A stretch of DNA of 64,000 nt from Nocardia shimofusensis NBRC 100134 (GCF_001613125.1 NZ_BDBT01000009.1:124001-188000), one strand, 5' to 3'; shown: positions 56,134 through 64,000, numbered from the stretch's first letter. The notes: generated by a model not told the origin, from the letters alone. Program-made: numbers and translations.

Positions 56134-56158
56134 AGGGTGGTACCGGTGATACCACGCT
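56134..56158. promoter_or_regulatory. Operator palindrome between XRE copy 2 and the SDR gene
   Basis: AGGGTGGTA (56134-56142) and TACCACGCT (56150-56158) are inverted with one mismatch around a seven-base spacer, 30 bases upstream of XRE copy 2. The half-site GGTGGTA and the spacing are shared with the copy 1 operator. Confidence 0.75.
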
Positions 56159-56204
56159 CGTTCGGCCCTCCCCGGGGGCTGTGCGCACTGGAACCGTTGT
56201 CGGC

Positions 56205-56973
56205 ATGACCAACGACAGCACCACCATTGCTCTGATCACGGGAGCCAACAAGGGCCTCGGCTACGAAACCGCACGCTCGCTCGCCGCCCGCGGCGTCACC
56301 GTCCTGCTCGGCGCCAGGGATCCCGAGCGCGGCCGGGCCGCCGCGGAGAAACTGGCCGCCGAGGGCGGCGAGGTCCGCTTCGTCCGGCTGGATGTCACCG
56401 ACGCTGCCTCGATCACCGCGGCGGCCGAGTACATCGACACCGAATTCGGCCGGCTGGACATCCTGGTCAACAATGCCGCCATCACCGGCGGCTTCGATAC
56501 CGGCCTGCAACCGTCCACCACCTCGGTCGATTCCCTGCGCACCGTGTACGAGACGAATGTGTTCGGCCCGGTGGCGGTCACCAACGCCGTGCTGCCGCTG
56601 CTGCGTCGCGCCGAGGCCGCGCGCATCGTCAATGTCTCCAGCGAGGGTCGGCTCGGTGCAGCTGATGAACGACCAGGACGGCCCGATGTGGCCGATGACG
56701 TCGATCACCTATCCGTCGTCGAAGACGGCGCTCACCATGATCACCACCATGTACGCCAAGGAGCTGTGGGACACCCCGATCAAGGTCAACGCCGCGAACC
56801 CGGGCTACTGCGCGACCGACCTCAACCACAACACCGGCTTCCGCACCCCCGAACAGGGCGCCGAGCCGATCGTGCATCTGGCGACCCTGCCTGCCGACGG
56901 CCCGACCGGGCAGCTCTGGGGCTACCGCTGGGGCGCCACCGATGGCATCGAATACGGGCGACTGCCCTGGTGA
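56205..56973 (+). pseudogene. Frameshifted short-chain dehydrogenase
   Basis: From ATG 56205 the frame reads TNDSTTIALITGANKGLGYE (NAD(P) motif TGxxxGxG), LDILVNNAAITGGFDTGLQP and ARIVNVSSEG, then loses the family pattern. The +1 frame resumes GSVQLMNDQDGPMWPMTSIT, YPSSKTALTMITTMYAKEL (active site Tyr-x3-Lys) and GYCATDLNHNTGFRTPEQGA to 56973. Removing one G from the GGG at 56645-56647 joins the halves as NVSSEVGSVQLMND. A single-base insertion (or a sequencing error) therefore breaks the gene just after the substrate-loop Ser. It is the regulated partner of XRE copy 2. Confidence 0.85.
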
Positions 56974-57125
56974 TCAGCACCTGTGCAGACCTGGGGACAA
57001 CTTCCGATCCGGGCCCCGGATCCAGGACGCGCCGGTAGGCCCCGCGCGGAATCCGCTCCGCTGTAGACCCGCCGATGCCGTGACGGCCGCTCGACGCAGG
57101 CGTGCGTGGAACCTCGAACACAGAA

Positions 57126-57157
57126 CGGGCTCGGACCGATCCACCGGTCCGAGCCCG
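57126..57157. terminator. Bidirectional terminator between the SDR and ipdC
   Basis: CGGGCTCGGACC (57126-57137) and GGTCCGAGCCCG (57146-57157) form a perfect 12-bp stem over an eight-base loop, 14 bases from the ipdC stop, between convergent genes. Confidence 0.72.
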
Positions 57158-57170
57158 CCGTGTCGCCGGG

Positions 57171-58268
57171 TCACTCCGAGGCAGTCACCTTCGAAGAATT
57201 ACGCAGGGCCGCGAGCGCGTCGAGCCGCGCCTCGGCCTCGTCGACGATCCGTTCGACGAGTTCCTTGCAGGTCGGCAGGTCGTCGATGATGCCGGTGACC
57301 TGACCGGCCGCGAGCACACCCGCCTGGGTATTGCCCTCGACCAGGCCCGCCCGCAACAACATCGGGGTATTCGCGGCCATGATGACCTGCGACCACGTGA
57401 GGTCCTTGGTCTTGCGCATGGCCAGCCCGTCGCGCACCAGGGCCGACCACTTCATGCCGGTCATCTTCTTGAACTTCGCCGCGTTCGCCACCGCGGCGGT
57501 GAAGCCGCGCCAATTGCCCGAATGTTCCAGGCGCTGCACCAGTTCGGTGTTGAGCACCCGGTGCGGCATGCCGTCGACCTTGAGCGAGACCACGGTGTCC
57601 TGCAGGTGCCGGTTCAAGTACTCCTGCTTCACCGCGTCGGGCACGCTGCTGTCCTGGGTGAGCAGGAAGCGGGTGCCCATCGCCACCCCGGCCGCGCCGT
57701 AGGCGAGCGCGGCGGCCAGGCCGCGGCCGTCGAAGAAGCCGCCCGCGGCGACGACGGGGATATCCACCGCGTCCAGCACCGAGGGCAGCAGCAGGGTGGT
57801 GGCGACCGGGCCGGTGTGCCCGCCGCCCTCGCCGCCCTGCACGATCACCGCGTCCGCGCCCCAGGAGGCCACCTTCACCGCGTGCTTTGCCGCGCCGATT
57901 GACGGGATCACCACGACCCCGGCGTCTTTGAGCTTCGCGATCAGGTCCTGCTTGGGCGCGAGCGCGAAGGAGGCGACGGCGACCTTCTCGCGGATGAGCA
58001 GGTCGATGCGCTCGCCCGCGTCGCCCGCGTCGGCGCGGATGTTCACGCCGAAGGGCCGGTCGGTCTGCGCCTTGGTCTTGGCGATCGCCGCTTCCAGCTC
58101 GGCGTAGGTCATCGTCGCCGAGGCCAGGATGCCCAGGCCGCCGGCGTTGGAGGTCGCCGAGACCAGGCTCGGGCCGGCCACCCAGCCCATGCCGGTCTGC
58201 ACGATCGGGTGCTCGATGCCGACCAGGTCGGTCAGCGCGGTCCGCAAGCGCGGTGTCGGGGTGGTCAC
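57171..58268 (-). CDS. ipdC: FMN-dependent enone reductase-like IpdC (nitronate monooxygenase fold)
   Basis: This 365-aa TIM-barrel FMN protein of the nitronate monooxygenase/enoyl reductase group reads GIEHPIVQTGMGWVAGPSLV, IVQGGEGGGHTGPVATTLLL, VVAAGGFFDGRGLAAALAYG and AAGVAMGTRFLLTQDSSVPD. It matches Rv3553 (IpdC), which works with EchA20 in ring C/D breakdown, acting on the ring-opened CoA intermediate. ATG 58268 overlaps the ipdB stop by four bases. It is the last gene of ipdA-type operon echA20-ipdA-ipdB-ipdC. Confidence 0.92.
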   Translation of the reverse strand: MTTPTPRLRTALTDLVGIEHPIVQTGMGWVAGPSLVSATSNAGGLGILASATMTYAELEAAIAKTKAQTDRPFGVNIRADAGDAGERIDLLIREKVAVASFALAPKQDLIAKLKDAGVVVIPSIGAAKHAVKVASWGADAVIVQGGEGGGHTGPVATTLLLPSVLDAVDIPVVAAGGFFDGRGLAAALAYGAAGVAMGTRFLLTQDSSVPDAVKQEYLNRHLQDTVVSLKVDGMPHRVLNTELVQRLEHSGNWRGFTAAVANAAKFKKMTGMKWSALVRDGLAMRKTKDLTWSQVIMAANTPMLLRAGLVEGNTQAGVLAAGQVTGIIDDLPTCKELVERIVDEAEARLDALAALRNSSKVTASE

Positions 58269-59026
58269 GAGGACGGCACCTCCTTCTCACGAATCTTCTT
58301 CGGATCCAGCACTTCCCGGATGATGCGCAGCTGCTCGGCGCTGGGCGCGGGGGTCTGCGGCGCCTCGGCCAGGCCGACGACCTCGAAGGAGGTGTTCTCG
58401 GCGACCTCCTCCGGGGTGACGCCGGGGTGCAGGCTGCGCGCGCGCATGGTGTGCTCGGGGCCCTCGAAGTCGAAGACGCCGAGGTTGGTCACCACGCGGT
58501 GGATCTTCAGGAACCGGAAGGCCGGGTTGTCCGGGTCGACCTTGTCGTAGCCGACGCCGCAGACGATGTCGACGGCGTCGACGAAGACGCGCTTGTTGTG
58601 CTTGGCGACCCAGTAGCTGGTCGCGTGGTTGATGGTGTTGCCGGGCGCGCCGCGCAGGCCGAACATCTGCCGGGTCGGCTGCTGGTGCGCGCCGAACGCG
58701 GAGAGGTTCTGATTGCCGAACCGGTCGATCTGGTTGGCGCCCATCACCACATGGCGACGGCCGGAGGCGAGCACGTCGAAGACCTTGCGGAACGGGATCC
58801 AGCCCTCGATGGGGGACTTGCCGCCCAGCGGGGGAGTGTCGGCGAGCAACAGCGCCTCGCCGTCGGACATCAGCAGATCCGGCTCGGTGGTGAGCCGGGC
58901 CAGCCGGGCGCCCAGGGTCGCCATCGGCGTCATCGGCGAGGCCACGATCTCGCCCGCGCCGTCGAAGATCTCGGCGCAGGCGACCGCGCAGTACTCGGCC
59001 CTGGTGATGGTCTCGGTGCTGGTCAT
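58265..59026 (-). CDS. ipdB: COCHEA-CoA hydrolase beta subunit IpdB
   Basis: This 253-aa class I CoA-transferase-fold subunit reads MTSTETITRAEYCAVACAEI, SDGEALLLADTPPLGGKSP and VVMGANQIDRFGNQNLSAFG. It matches Rv3552. IpdA-IpdB resembles a CoA-transferase but hydrolyses the C ring of COCHEA-CoA. ATG 59026 overlaps ipdA by four bases. Confidence 0.92.
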   Translation of the reverse strand: MTSTETITRAEYCAVACAEIFDGAGEIVASPMTPMATLGARLARLTTEPDLLMSDGEALLLADTPPLGGKSPIEGWIPFRKVFDVLASGRRHVVMGANQIDRFGNQNLSAFGAHQQPTRQMFGLRGAPGNTINHATSYWVAKHNKRVFVDAVDIVCGVGYDKVDPDNPAFRFLKIHRVVTNLGVFDFEGPEHTMRARSLHPGVTPEEVAENTSFEVVGLAEAPQTPAPSAEQLRIIREVLDPKKIREKEVPSS

Positions 59027-59910
59027 CGCGAGCCCTCCTGCTGTTGCGCGAACCGGCGGACGGCGGCCTGGTACTCGTCCTCGGAGACCGCCAGATAGGT
59101 GTCGACGAACTGCTGCCAGGACTCCGGCGTCTTCGCCGCTTCCACGTAGTGGCGCTGGAACTTCTCGTCGCGCCCGTAGCCGCCCGCGAAGGTGAAGTGC
59201 GCGCCGCCCGGTGCCTCGACCACGCCGTCGACCATCATGCGGTTGAGCAGAAGTTGCTGCGGGACAACCGTTTTCACCAATTCCTCGGTGTCCACCACGC
59301 GCTCGACCGAGAGGTAGCGGCGCTCGGCGGCCATGCAGTACAGGTCGTCGAAGTACGGGTCGATGCCGGTGTAGGCGGCATTGCCGTGCTCGTCGGCGAT
59401 GTCGAGATGCACCAAGGCGGCGTCGAGGTTCAACGCGGGCATGGCGGTGAGGGTTTCGGTCCTGCCCTCGGCGTCCGGATACGGCGAGGCGACGGTCTTC
59501 AGCTCACCCTCCCAGAAGGTGAACACATCTGAGCCGAGGCCCGCGCGGATCGGCAGGAACGGCAGCCGGGCCGCGGCCGCCTCCAGCCCGCACTTGAGCA
59601 TGCCCTCGTCCATCTCGCGCGACACGATCGCTCCGGAAGTGCGGGCCTTGCCGAACCACGGGTCGTAGAACGGCGCGGAGTCCAGCGACACGAAGCCGTA
59701 GTAGGCCTTGCGGACCTTGCCCGCCGAGCACAGCAGACCCAGGTCGGGGCCGCCGTAGCTGACCACGGTCAGGTCGGTGAGGTCCGAGCGCAGGATGGCG
59801 CGCACCAGCGCCATCGGCTTGCGCCGCGAACCCCAGCCGCCGATACCGATGGTCATGCCGCTGCGCAGCTCGCCGACCACGTCGTCGAGCGACATTCGTT
59901 TGTCTTTCAT
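59023..59910 (-). CDS. ipdA: COCHEA-CoA hydrolase alpha subunit IpdA
   Basis: This 295-aa subunit carries LRSGMTIGIGGWGSRRKPMA near the N-terminus, YGGPDLGLLCSAGKVRKAYY, PYPDAEGRTETLTAMPALNL and DIADEHGNAAYTGIDPYFDD. It matches Rv3551. The Glu of classical CoA-transferases is replaced in this family by a hydrolytic site shared with IpdB. ATG 59910 lies six bases after the echA20 stop, with GGAGTAAGGACC as ribosome site. Confidence 0.92.
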   Translation of the reverse strand: MKDKRMSLDDVVGELRSGMTIGIGGWGSRRKPMALVRAILRSDLTDLTVVSYGGPDLGLLCSAGKVRKAYYGFVSLDSAPFYDPWFGKARTSGAIVSREMDEGMLKCGLEAAAARLPFLPIRAGLGSDVFTFWEGELKTVASPYPDAEGRTETLTAMPALNLDAALVHLDIADEHGNAAYTGIDPYFDDLYCMAAERRYLSVERVVDTEELVKTVVPQQLLLNRMMVDGVVEAPGGAHFTFAGGYGRDEKFQRHYVEAAKTPESWQQFVDTYLAVSEDEYQAAVRRFAQQQEGSR

Positions 59911-59916
59911 CGGTCC

Positions 59917-60687
59917 TTACTCCTGGTTTCCGGACTTGCTCGCCGCGAGGTCGTCGTCGAAGCGGGCGCGGATCTCGTCGGCGACGCCCGCCAGATTCAG
60001 CTCGAAGGTGAAGCCCTGCTCGTAGCGGTAGCTGCGGTGCACGTCCTGGATGTCGATGCCGTTGAGCGCCTTCTTCGCCGCGCGGATCACCCGGCCGTCC
60101 TTGGCGGCGATGTTCTCGGCCACCTTCAACGTGGCGGCGTCGAGTTCGGCGCGCGGCACCACCTGGTACACCGAGCCGTGGTGGTGCAACTGCTGGGCGG
60201 TGATGGTGCTCGCGGTGTAGAACAGCGCGCGCATCAGATGCTGGGGGACCAGCCGGGCCAGGTGGGTGGCCGCGCCCAGCGCGCCGCGATCGACCTCGGG
60301 CAGGCCGAAAGTGGCGTCGTCGGAGGCGATCACGACATCGGCGTTGCCGACCAGGCCGATGCCGCCGCCGAGGCAGAAGCCCTGCACCGACGCGATCACC
60401 GGGACCGGGCAGTCGTACACCGCGCCGAAGGCCTCGAAGCAGCCGTGGTTGGCGTCGATGAGCGCCTGGTGTCCGGGCTTGCTCTGGATCTCCTTGATGT
60501 CGACGCCCGCGTTGAAACCGCGGTTCTCCGCGCGCAGCACCACGACCTTGGTCTTCCGGTCGCGCCCGGCCTCGCGGATCTCGTCGGCGATGGCGAACCA
60601 GCCGTCGGTCGGGATGGCGTTGACCGGCGGATAGTCGATCGTGACGACGGCGACGCCGGTGGATTCGGTGTGACGGTTGATGCCCAT
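59917..60687 (-). CDS. echA20: Ring D-opening crotonase EchA20
   Basis: This 256-aa crotonase reads VVVLRAENRGFNAGVDIKEI, SVQGFCLGGGIGLVGNADVV, FGLPEVDRGALGAATHLARL and QLHHHGSVYQVVPRAELDAA. EchA20 (Rv3550) hydrolyses ring D of the HIP-derived CoA ester. ATG 60687 follows GAAGGGCCTGCG; a longer frame starting 60738 reads through the promoter. The KstR2-type operator at 60738-60756 lies 50 bases upstream, shared with the divergent SDR gene. Confidence 0.92.
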   Translation of the reverse strand: MGINRHTESTGVAVVTIDYPPVNAIPTDGWFAIADEIREAGRDRKTKVVVLRAENRGFNAGVDIKEIQSKPGHQALIDANHGCFEAFGAVYDCPVPVIASVQGFCLGGGIGLVGNADVVIASDDATFGLPEVDRGALGAATHLARLVPQHLMRALFYTASTITAQQLHHHGSVYQVVPRAELDAATLKVAENIAAKDGRVIRAAKKALNGIDIQDVHRSYRYEQGFTFELNLAGVADEIRARFDDDLAASKSGNQE

Positions 60688-60737
60688 CGCAGGCCCTTCG
60701 TTGATGCAGCTCTGGTTGACAAAGCGAGTGGTTGGCA

Positions 60738-60756
60738 AAGCAAGCAGTTGCTTGGT
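60738..60756. promoter_or_regulatory. KstR2-type operator between echA20 and the SDR operon
   Basis: AAGCAA (60738-60743) and TTGCTT (60748-60753) are perfect inverted repeats around GCAG. CAAG and CTTG half-sites are six bases apart, not the canonical two. TAGGTT (60756-60761) following it is the likely -10 of the SDR gene. Confidence 0.75.
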
Positions 60757-60767
60757 AGGTTAGCACG

Positions 60768-61592
60768 GTGGGACTCGAAATCGACCTGTCCGATCGCGTC
60801 GTCTTGGTGACCGGCGGGGTGCGCGGTGTAGGCGCGGGCATCAGCCGGGAATTCCTCGCCGCCGGAGCGACCGTCGTCGTGTGCGCGCGCCGCGAACCCG
60901 AGACGCCGGTGAGCTACGAGGGCAGGCAGGCGCACTTCCTGCCCTGCGATGTGCGCGACGCCGAGGCGGTGCGCGCCCTGGTCGACACCGTGGTCGCCAC
61001 CCACGGCCGCCTCGATCACGCGGTCAACAACGCCGGTGGCGCGCCGTTCGCGCCGGCCGCGACCGCGAGCGTCAACTTCCACACCAAGATCCTGGAACTG
61101 AATCTGATGTCGGCGCTGTGGGTTTCGCAGGCCGCCAATGCCGTGATGCAGGAGCAGCCCGAGGGCGGATCGATCGTGATGATCTCCAGCCTCAGCGGGC
61201 ACCGGCCTTCGCCGGGCACCGCCGCCTACGGCGCGGCCAAGGCGGGCGTGGACAGTCTCACCCAGTCGCTGGCGATGGAATGGGCGCCCAAGGTGCGCGT
61301 CAATTCCCTGATCGTCGGGCCGGTCGAGACCGAGCTGAGCGAACTGCACTACGGCGATCGGGCGGGCATCGACGCGGTGGCCTCGACCATCCCGCTCGGG
61401 CGGCTGGCCAAGCCCGAGGACGTAGGCCGGGTCGCGGTGTTCCTCGCCTCTCCGTTGGCCTCCTACGTCAGCGGGGCGATGGTGCAGGTGCACGGCGGCG
61501 GCGAACGGCCTCCGTTCCTCGCCGTGTCCACCGCGGGAAATGGCACTTCGGGAAACAGCACCGCGAGCACGGGCGAGCAGCAGCGGGCATGA
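60768..61592 (+). CDS. Short-chain dehydrogenase (Rv3549c-like)
   Basis: This 274-aa short-chain dehydrogenase has VVLVTGGVRGVGAGISREFL, NNAGGAPFAPAATAS, the active-site Ser in VMISSLSGHRPSPGTAAYGA and Tyr-x3-Lys (YGAAK). It lies divergent from echA20, the Rv3549c position. A Ser/Gly/Asn-rich tail of 20 residues is added. GTG 60768 has no ribosome site and begins six bases after a TAGGTT box, so a leaderless mRNA is likely. The substrate in ring C/D breakdown is not established. Confidence 0.85.
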   Translation: MGLEIDLSDRVVLVTGGVRGVGAGISREFLAAGATVVVCARREPETPVSYEGRQAHFLPCDVRDAEAVRALVDTVVATHGRLDHAVNNAGGAPFAPAATASVNFHTKILELNLMSALWVSQAANAVMQEQPEGGSIVMISSLSGHRPSPGTAAYGAAKAGVDSLTQSLAMEWAPKVRVNSLIVGPVETELSELHYGDRAGIDAVASTIPLGRLAKPEDVGRVAVFLASPLASYVSGAMVQVHGGGERPPFLAVSTAGNGTSGNSTASTGEQQRA

Positions 61593-61621
61593 CCCGCACC
61601 GAACGGAAAGAGGACAACGGA

Positions 61622-62530
61622 ATGGATCAGCAGATCTGCGCGGGGCGCGTCGTCATCGTCACCGGCGCCGGACGCGGGATCGGCCGCGCGCACGCGCTGG
61701 CCTTCGCCGCGGCGGGCGCCCGGGTGGTCGTCAACGACATCGGCTCGTCCCTGCACGGCGACGCCACCGGTGAGCGCCCCGCCGAACAGGTGGTCGCCGA
61801 GATCCAGGCGGCGGGCGGCGAGGCGGTGGCCAACTACGACGATGTCGCCGACTGGACGGGATCACGCAATCTGATCCAGCAGGCCGTGGACACCTTCGGC
61901 ACGCTCGACGTGCTGGTCAACAACGCCGGATTCGTGCGCGACCGGATGCTGGTGAATCTCTCCGAAGAGGAATGGGATTCGGTCGTCCGGGTCCACCTCA
62001 AGGGACACTTCGCGACCATGCGGCACGCGGCCGAGTACTGGCGCGCGGAAGCCAAGGCAGGCCGCCCGGTCGACGCGCGCGTGATCAACACCAGCTCCGG
62101 CGCGGGCCTGCAGGGCAGCGTCGGGCAGTCCAATTACGGTGCGGCCAAGGCGGGTATCGCCGGGCTCACCCTTACCGCCTCCGCGGAATTCGCCCGTTAC
62201 GGCGCGACCGTCAATGCCATCGCGCCCTCGGCGCGCACCCGGATGACCGAGACCGTCTTCGCCGACATGATGGCCAAGCCCGACTCCGGCTTCGACGCCA
62301 TGGCCCCGGAGAACATCTCCCCGCTGGTGGTGTGGCTGGGCAGTGCCGAATCGGCCGGGGTGACCGGCCGGGTGTTCGAGCTCGAGGGCGGCAAGGTGGC
62401 CCTCGCCGACGGCTGGCGCCACGGCGTCGCCGTCGACCGGGGGGCGCGCTGGGATCCGGCCGAGCTGGGTCCGGTCGTCGCCGATCTCATCGCCAAGTCG
62501 GCGCCGCCGGAAGCGGTGTACGGAGCCTGA
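61622..62530 (+). CDS. Short-chain dehydrogenase (Rv3548c-like)
   Basis: This 302-aa short-chain dehydrogenase begins MDQQICAGRVVIVTGAGRGI then GRAHALAFAAAGARVVVNDI, with the long second loop GSSLHGDATGERPAEQVVAE typical of the multifunctional beta-oxidation type, NNAGFVRDRMLVNLSEEEWD and YGAAK. It matches the Rv3548c position downstream of the Rv3549c-like gene. ATG 61622 follows AAAGAGGA; an ATG at 61589 overlapping the previous stop is possible. It probably acts as a 3-hydroxyacyl-CoA dehydrogenase on a ring-derived CoA ester. Confidence 0.85.
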   Translation: MDQQICAGRVVIVTGAGRGIGRAHALAFAAAGARVVVNDIGSSLHGDATGERPAEQVVAEIQAAGGEAVANYDDVADWTGSRNLIQQAVDTFGTLDVLVNNAGFVRDRMLVNLSEEEWDSVVRVHLKGHFATMRHAAEYWRAEAKAGRPVDARVINTSSGAGLQGSVGQSNYGAAKAGIAGLTLTASAEFARYGATVNAIAPSARTRMTETVFADMMAKPDSGFDAMAPENISPLVVWLGSAESAGVTGRVFELEGGKVALADGWRHGVAVDRGARWDPAELGPVVADLIAKSAPPEAVYGA

Positions 62531-62725
62531 TCAGGCATTCTCGACCGTGGCCGGGTCCAGCGCGTCGAAAGTGGTGTTGTAGCCGCTGTACTCGGCATTC
62601 TCCCGGTTGCCGACGTTCTTCGCACATTATTCGGGAAGCGCATTAGTATTTGCTCCCGTTGTACGAAGTCCCGGCGGGAGTGGGTGACCGAGCGGGATCG
62701 TCGCTGTACAGAGGGGAGGCGGCGC

Positions 62726-64000
62726 ATGGCCGCTGGTCGCGCGAGGCGCGTTGTGGCCGTGGCGAGCGCTGTTACCGGTATCGCGCTGTTCGCTTCCGGC
62801 GGCGCGTGGGCTTCGCCGGGAGGTGATCCCCACGACGGCGGCAAGCCACCGTTCGACTCGGTCACGCCTGTCCAGGCCGAGCCCGCTCAGCCCGCGCTGG
62901 ACCCCGGCGATGCCCCCCTCGATCTGCCGGTGGACAAAGGCGGTCCGGGTAACGGCAACTCCGGGAACGGGAACTCCGGGAACGGGAACTCCGGGAACGG
63001 GAACTCGGGCGGGGCCGCCCCGTGGATCGTCGCCCCTGGCGGCGGCTCACCCGGCAGCGACGGTCTCGGCGGCGCCTCGAACGACAACTCCGGGGCGGGC
63101 AACCCGGCCGACGGCAACTCGGACGGTGGGAGCCCCGGCGGCGGAAACTCCGGCAACAGCAATGCGAACGGGACCCTCGGCAACGGGAACCCGAACAACA
63201 ACAATCCCAGCGGCGGAAATCCGGGGAACGGCAACTCCGGCGACCAGGGCAATGCCGGGAACCAGGGCAATGCCGGCAACCAGGGCGACGGCGGCGCGGA
63301 CCCCGGGCAGGGCGACGGCGGTCCGATCGCGCAAGACCCCGGCATTCCCCCGACCGGCCCGGCCTCCGAGGCGGGCGCGAACGGCGCACCGGCACCCGGG
63401 GGCGTTCCTGTCGCACCGGAACTCGCGCCGACCCCGCCCGCGACCCCCGGGCCGATCGATGCCGCGGGCTCCGGCGCGGGTTCGGCGGCGGTCGGCTCGG
63501 CGGGCGCGATCATTCCGCTCGGCGCCGGCTCGGCCGGTCTCGCCGCCGTACTCGGCATCGGTTCGTCGGGACTCGCCGCCGTACTCGACACCGGCTCGGC
63601 GGGCGTGGGTCCGGGCCTGGCGACCGGCTCGGCCGGAGTCGGCATCGGTCTCGGTGCCGGGTCCGTGGGCCTCGGCCCGGGGCCGGGTACCGGCTCGGCC
63701 GGCAATGGTCTGGGGCTGGGTATCGGCTCGGCCGGCAATGGTCTGGGGCCGGGTATCGGCTCGGCCGGCCACGGTCTGGCGCTCGGCGCCGGTTCGGCCG
63801 CGGCACCGCTGCTGCTCCTGTTGATCCCGCTGCCCAGCCTGCCCGCGCCCGCTGCCCCCTCGGCGCCTGCCGCGCCGCCGACGCCGCCGGACATTCCCTC
63901 CGCGCCGGCGCCCGCCCTCCCTACCGGGCCTTCCCTGCCTACTGCCGGACCGTCCGCTGAGCAGGCCGCTGCCGGGCCGTCCACTGAGCAGGTCGCGCTC
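62726..64000 (+). CDS. Secreted Gly/Asn/Ser-rich repeat protein (runs off right edge)
   Basis: An open frame from ATG 62726 (GAGGGGAGG upstream) continues to the window edge, 425 codons without a stop. It has a signal peptide (RARRVVAVASAVTGIALFAS, then GGAWASPGG with a probable cleavage site), a Gly/Asn/Ser-rich region with repeated GNGNS and GNQ units (about residues 75-205), a Pro/Ala region, nine 11-residue repeats of the type GSAGxxxxLGx (residues 257-355), a hydrophobic stretch LLLLLIPLPSLP and a Pro/Ala tail. I do not recognise a named family; the architecture suggests an exported or cell-wall protein. The frame has no close relationship to the sterol operon. Confidence 0.75.
   Translation, partial: MAAGRARRVVAVASAVTGIALFASGGAWASPGGDPHDGGKPPFDSVTPVQAEPAQPALDPGDAPLDLPVDKGGPGNGNSGNGNSGNGNSGNGNSGGAAPWIVAPGGGSPGSDGLGGASNDNSGAGNPADGNSDGGSPGGGNSGNSNANGTLGNGNPNNNNPSGGNPGNGNSGDQGNAGNQGNAGNQGDGGADPGQGDGGPIAQDPGIPPTGPASEAGANGAPAPGGVPVAPELAPTPPATPGPIDAAGSGAGSAAVGSAGAIIPLGAGSAGLAAVLGIGSSGLAAVLDTGSAGVGPGLATGSAGVGIGLGAGSVGLGPGPGTGSAGNGLGLGIGSAGNGLGPGIGSAGHGLALGAGSAAAPLLLLLIPLPSLPAPAAPSAPAAPPTPPDIPSAPAPALPTGPSLPTAGPSAEQAAAGPSTEQVAL
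62957..63001 (+). repeat. Three perfect 15-bp tandem repeats coding NSGNG
   Basis: AACTCCGGGAACGGG occurs three times in succession (62957-62971, 62972-62986, 62987-63001) with partial copies on both sides. It lies in frame within the secreted repeat protein and codes the GNGNS-type pentapeptide. Confidence 0.9.
63494..63790 (+). repeat. Nine 33-bp tandem repeats coding an 11-residue motif
   Basis: Nine consecutive 33-bp units code GSAGAIIPLGA, GSAGLAAVLGI, GSSGLAAVLDT, GSAGVGPGLAT, GSAGVGIGLGA, GSVGLGPGPGT, GSAGNGLGLGI, GSAGNGLGPGI and GSAGHGLALGA. The units at 63692 and 63725 are nearly identical at DNA level, so copy-number change by slippage is likely. Confidence 0.9.

Overview
The window is GC-rich actinobacterial DNA. 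Long stretches match, gene for gene, the cholesterol catabolic regions of Mycobacterium tuberculosis and Rhodococcus (KstR and KstR2 regulons). The absence of PE/PPE genes, the nocardial mixture of accessory genes and the codon bias suggest Nocardia or a close relative in the Mycobacteriales. That placement is inference; no rRNA gene is present to confirm it.

Layout. (1) 1-8.4 kb: a trehalose-phosphatase fragment, the repressor kstR, and a divergent side-chain operon fadE34-fadE28-fadE29-chsH2-chsH1-ltp2 starting at a perfect KstR operator. (2) 8.4-17.4 kb: unrelated genes: NUDIX hydrolase, TetR regulator, zapE, a MoxR/DUF58/DUF4129 membrane-associated cluster, yjdM, an alpha/beta hydrolase and a YefM-YoeB toxin-antitoxin pair. 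(3) 17.4-24.7 kb: kstD-chsH3 and, divergently, an extra FAD dehydrogenase with hsaE-hsaG-hsaF, sharing one KstR operator. (4) 24.7-28.2 kb: a membrane protein, VapBC, an SRPBCC-ArsR pair and an orphan VapB-like gene. (5) 28.2-33.7 kb: hsaA-hsaD-hsaC-hsaB and divergent kshA, with two KstR sites between. (6) 33.7-36.3 kb: a YefM fragment, a DUF985 cupin and an AlbA_2/HATPase/winged-helix protein. (7) 36.3-48.8 kb: the KstR2 regulon: fadD3-ech-fadE31-fadE32-fadE33, divergent fadE30-ipdF, then kstR2-fadA6. A WXG100/toxin/immunity cluster is inserted between ipdF and kstR2. (8) 48.8-57 kb: an accessory island with GNAT plus XRE-ImmA, a HAD hydrolase, two near-identical XRE regulators in direct repeat around two exported proteins, and a frameshifted SDR. 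(9) 57-62.5 kb: ipdC-ipdB-ipdA-echA20 and two divergent SDR genes. (10) 62.7 kb to the edge: a secreted repeat protein running off the window.

How the genes work together. FadE34, FadE28/29, ChsH1/H2, ChsH3 and Ltp2 shorten the sterol side chain. KstD and KshA open ring B. HsaA-D and HsaE-G degrade rings A and B to pyruvate and propionyl-CoA. FadD3, the FadE30-33 group, IpdF, EchA20, IpdA-C and FadA6 degrade rings C and D. KstR operators (T-N2-AAC-N2-GTT-N2-A) mark the upper pathway and KstR2-type CAAG/CTTG palindromes mark the ring C/D part. No cyp125, kshB, hsaA reductase other than hsaB, mce4 or fdxB gene lies in the window. Several toxin-antitoxin or toxin-immunity modules occupy the junctions between catabolic operons.
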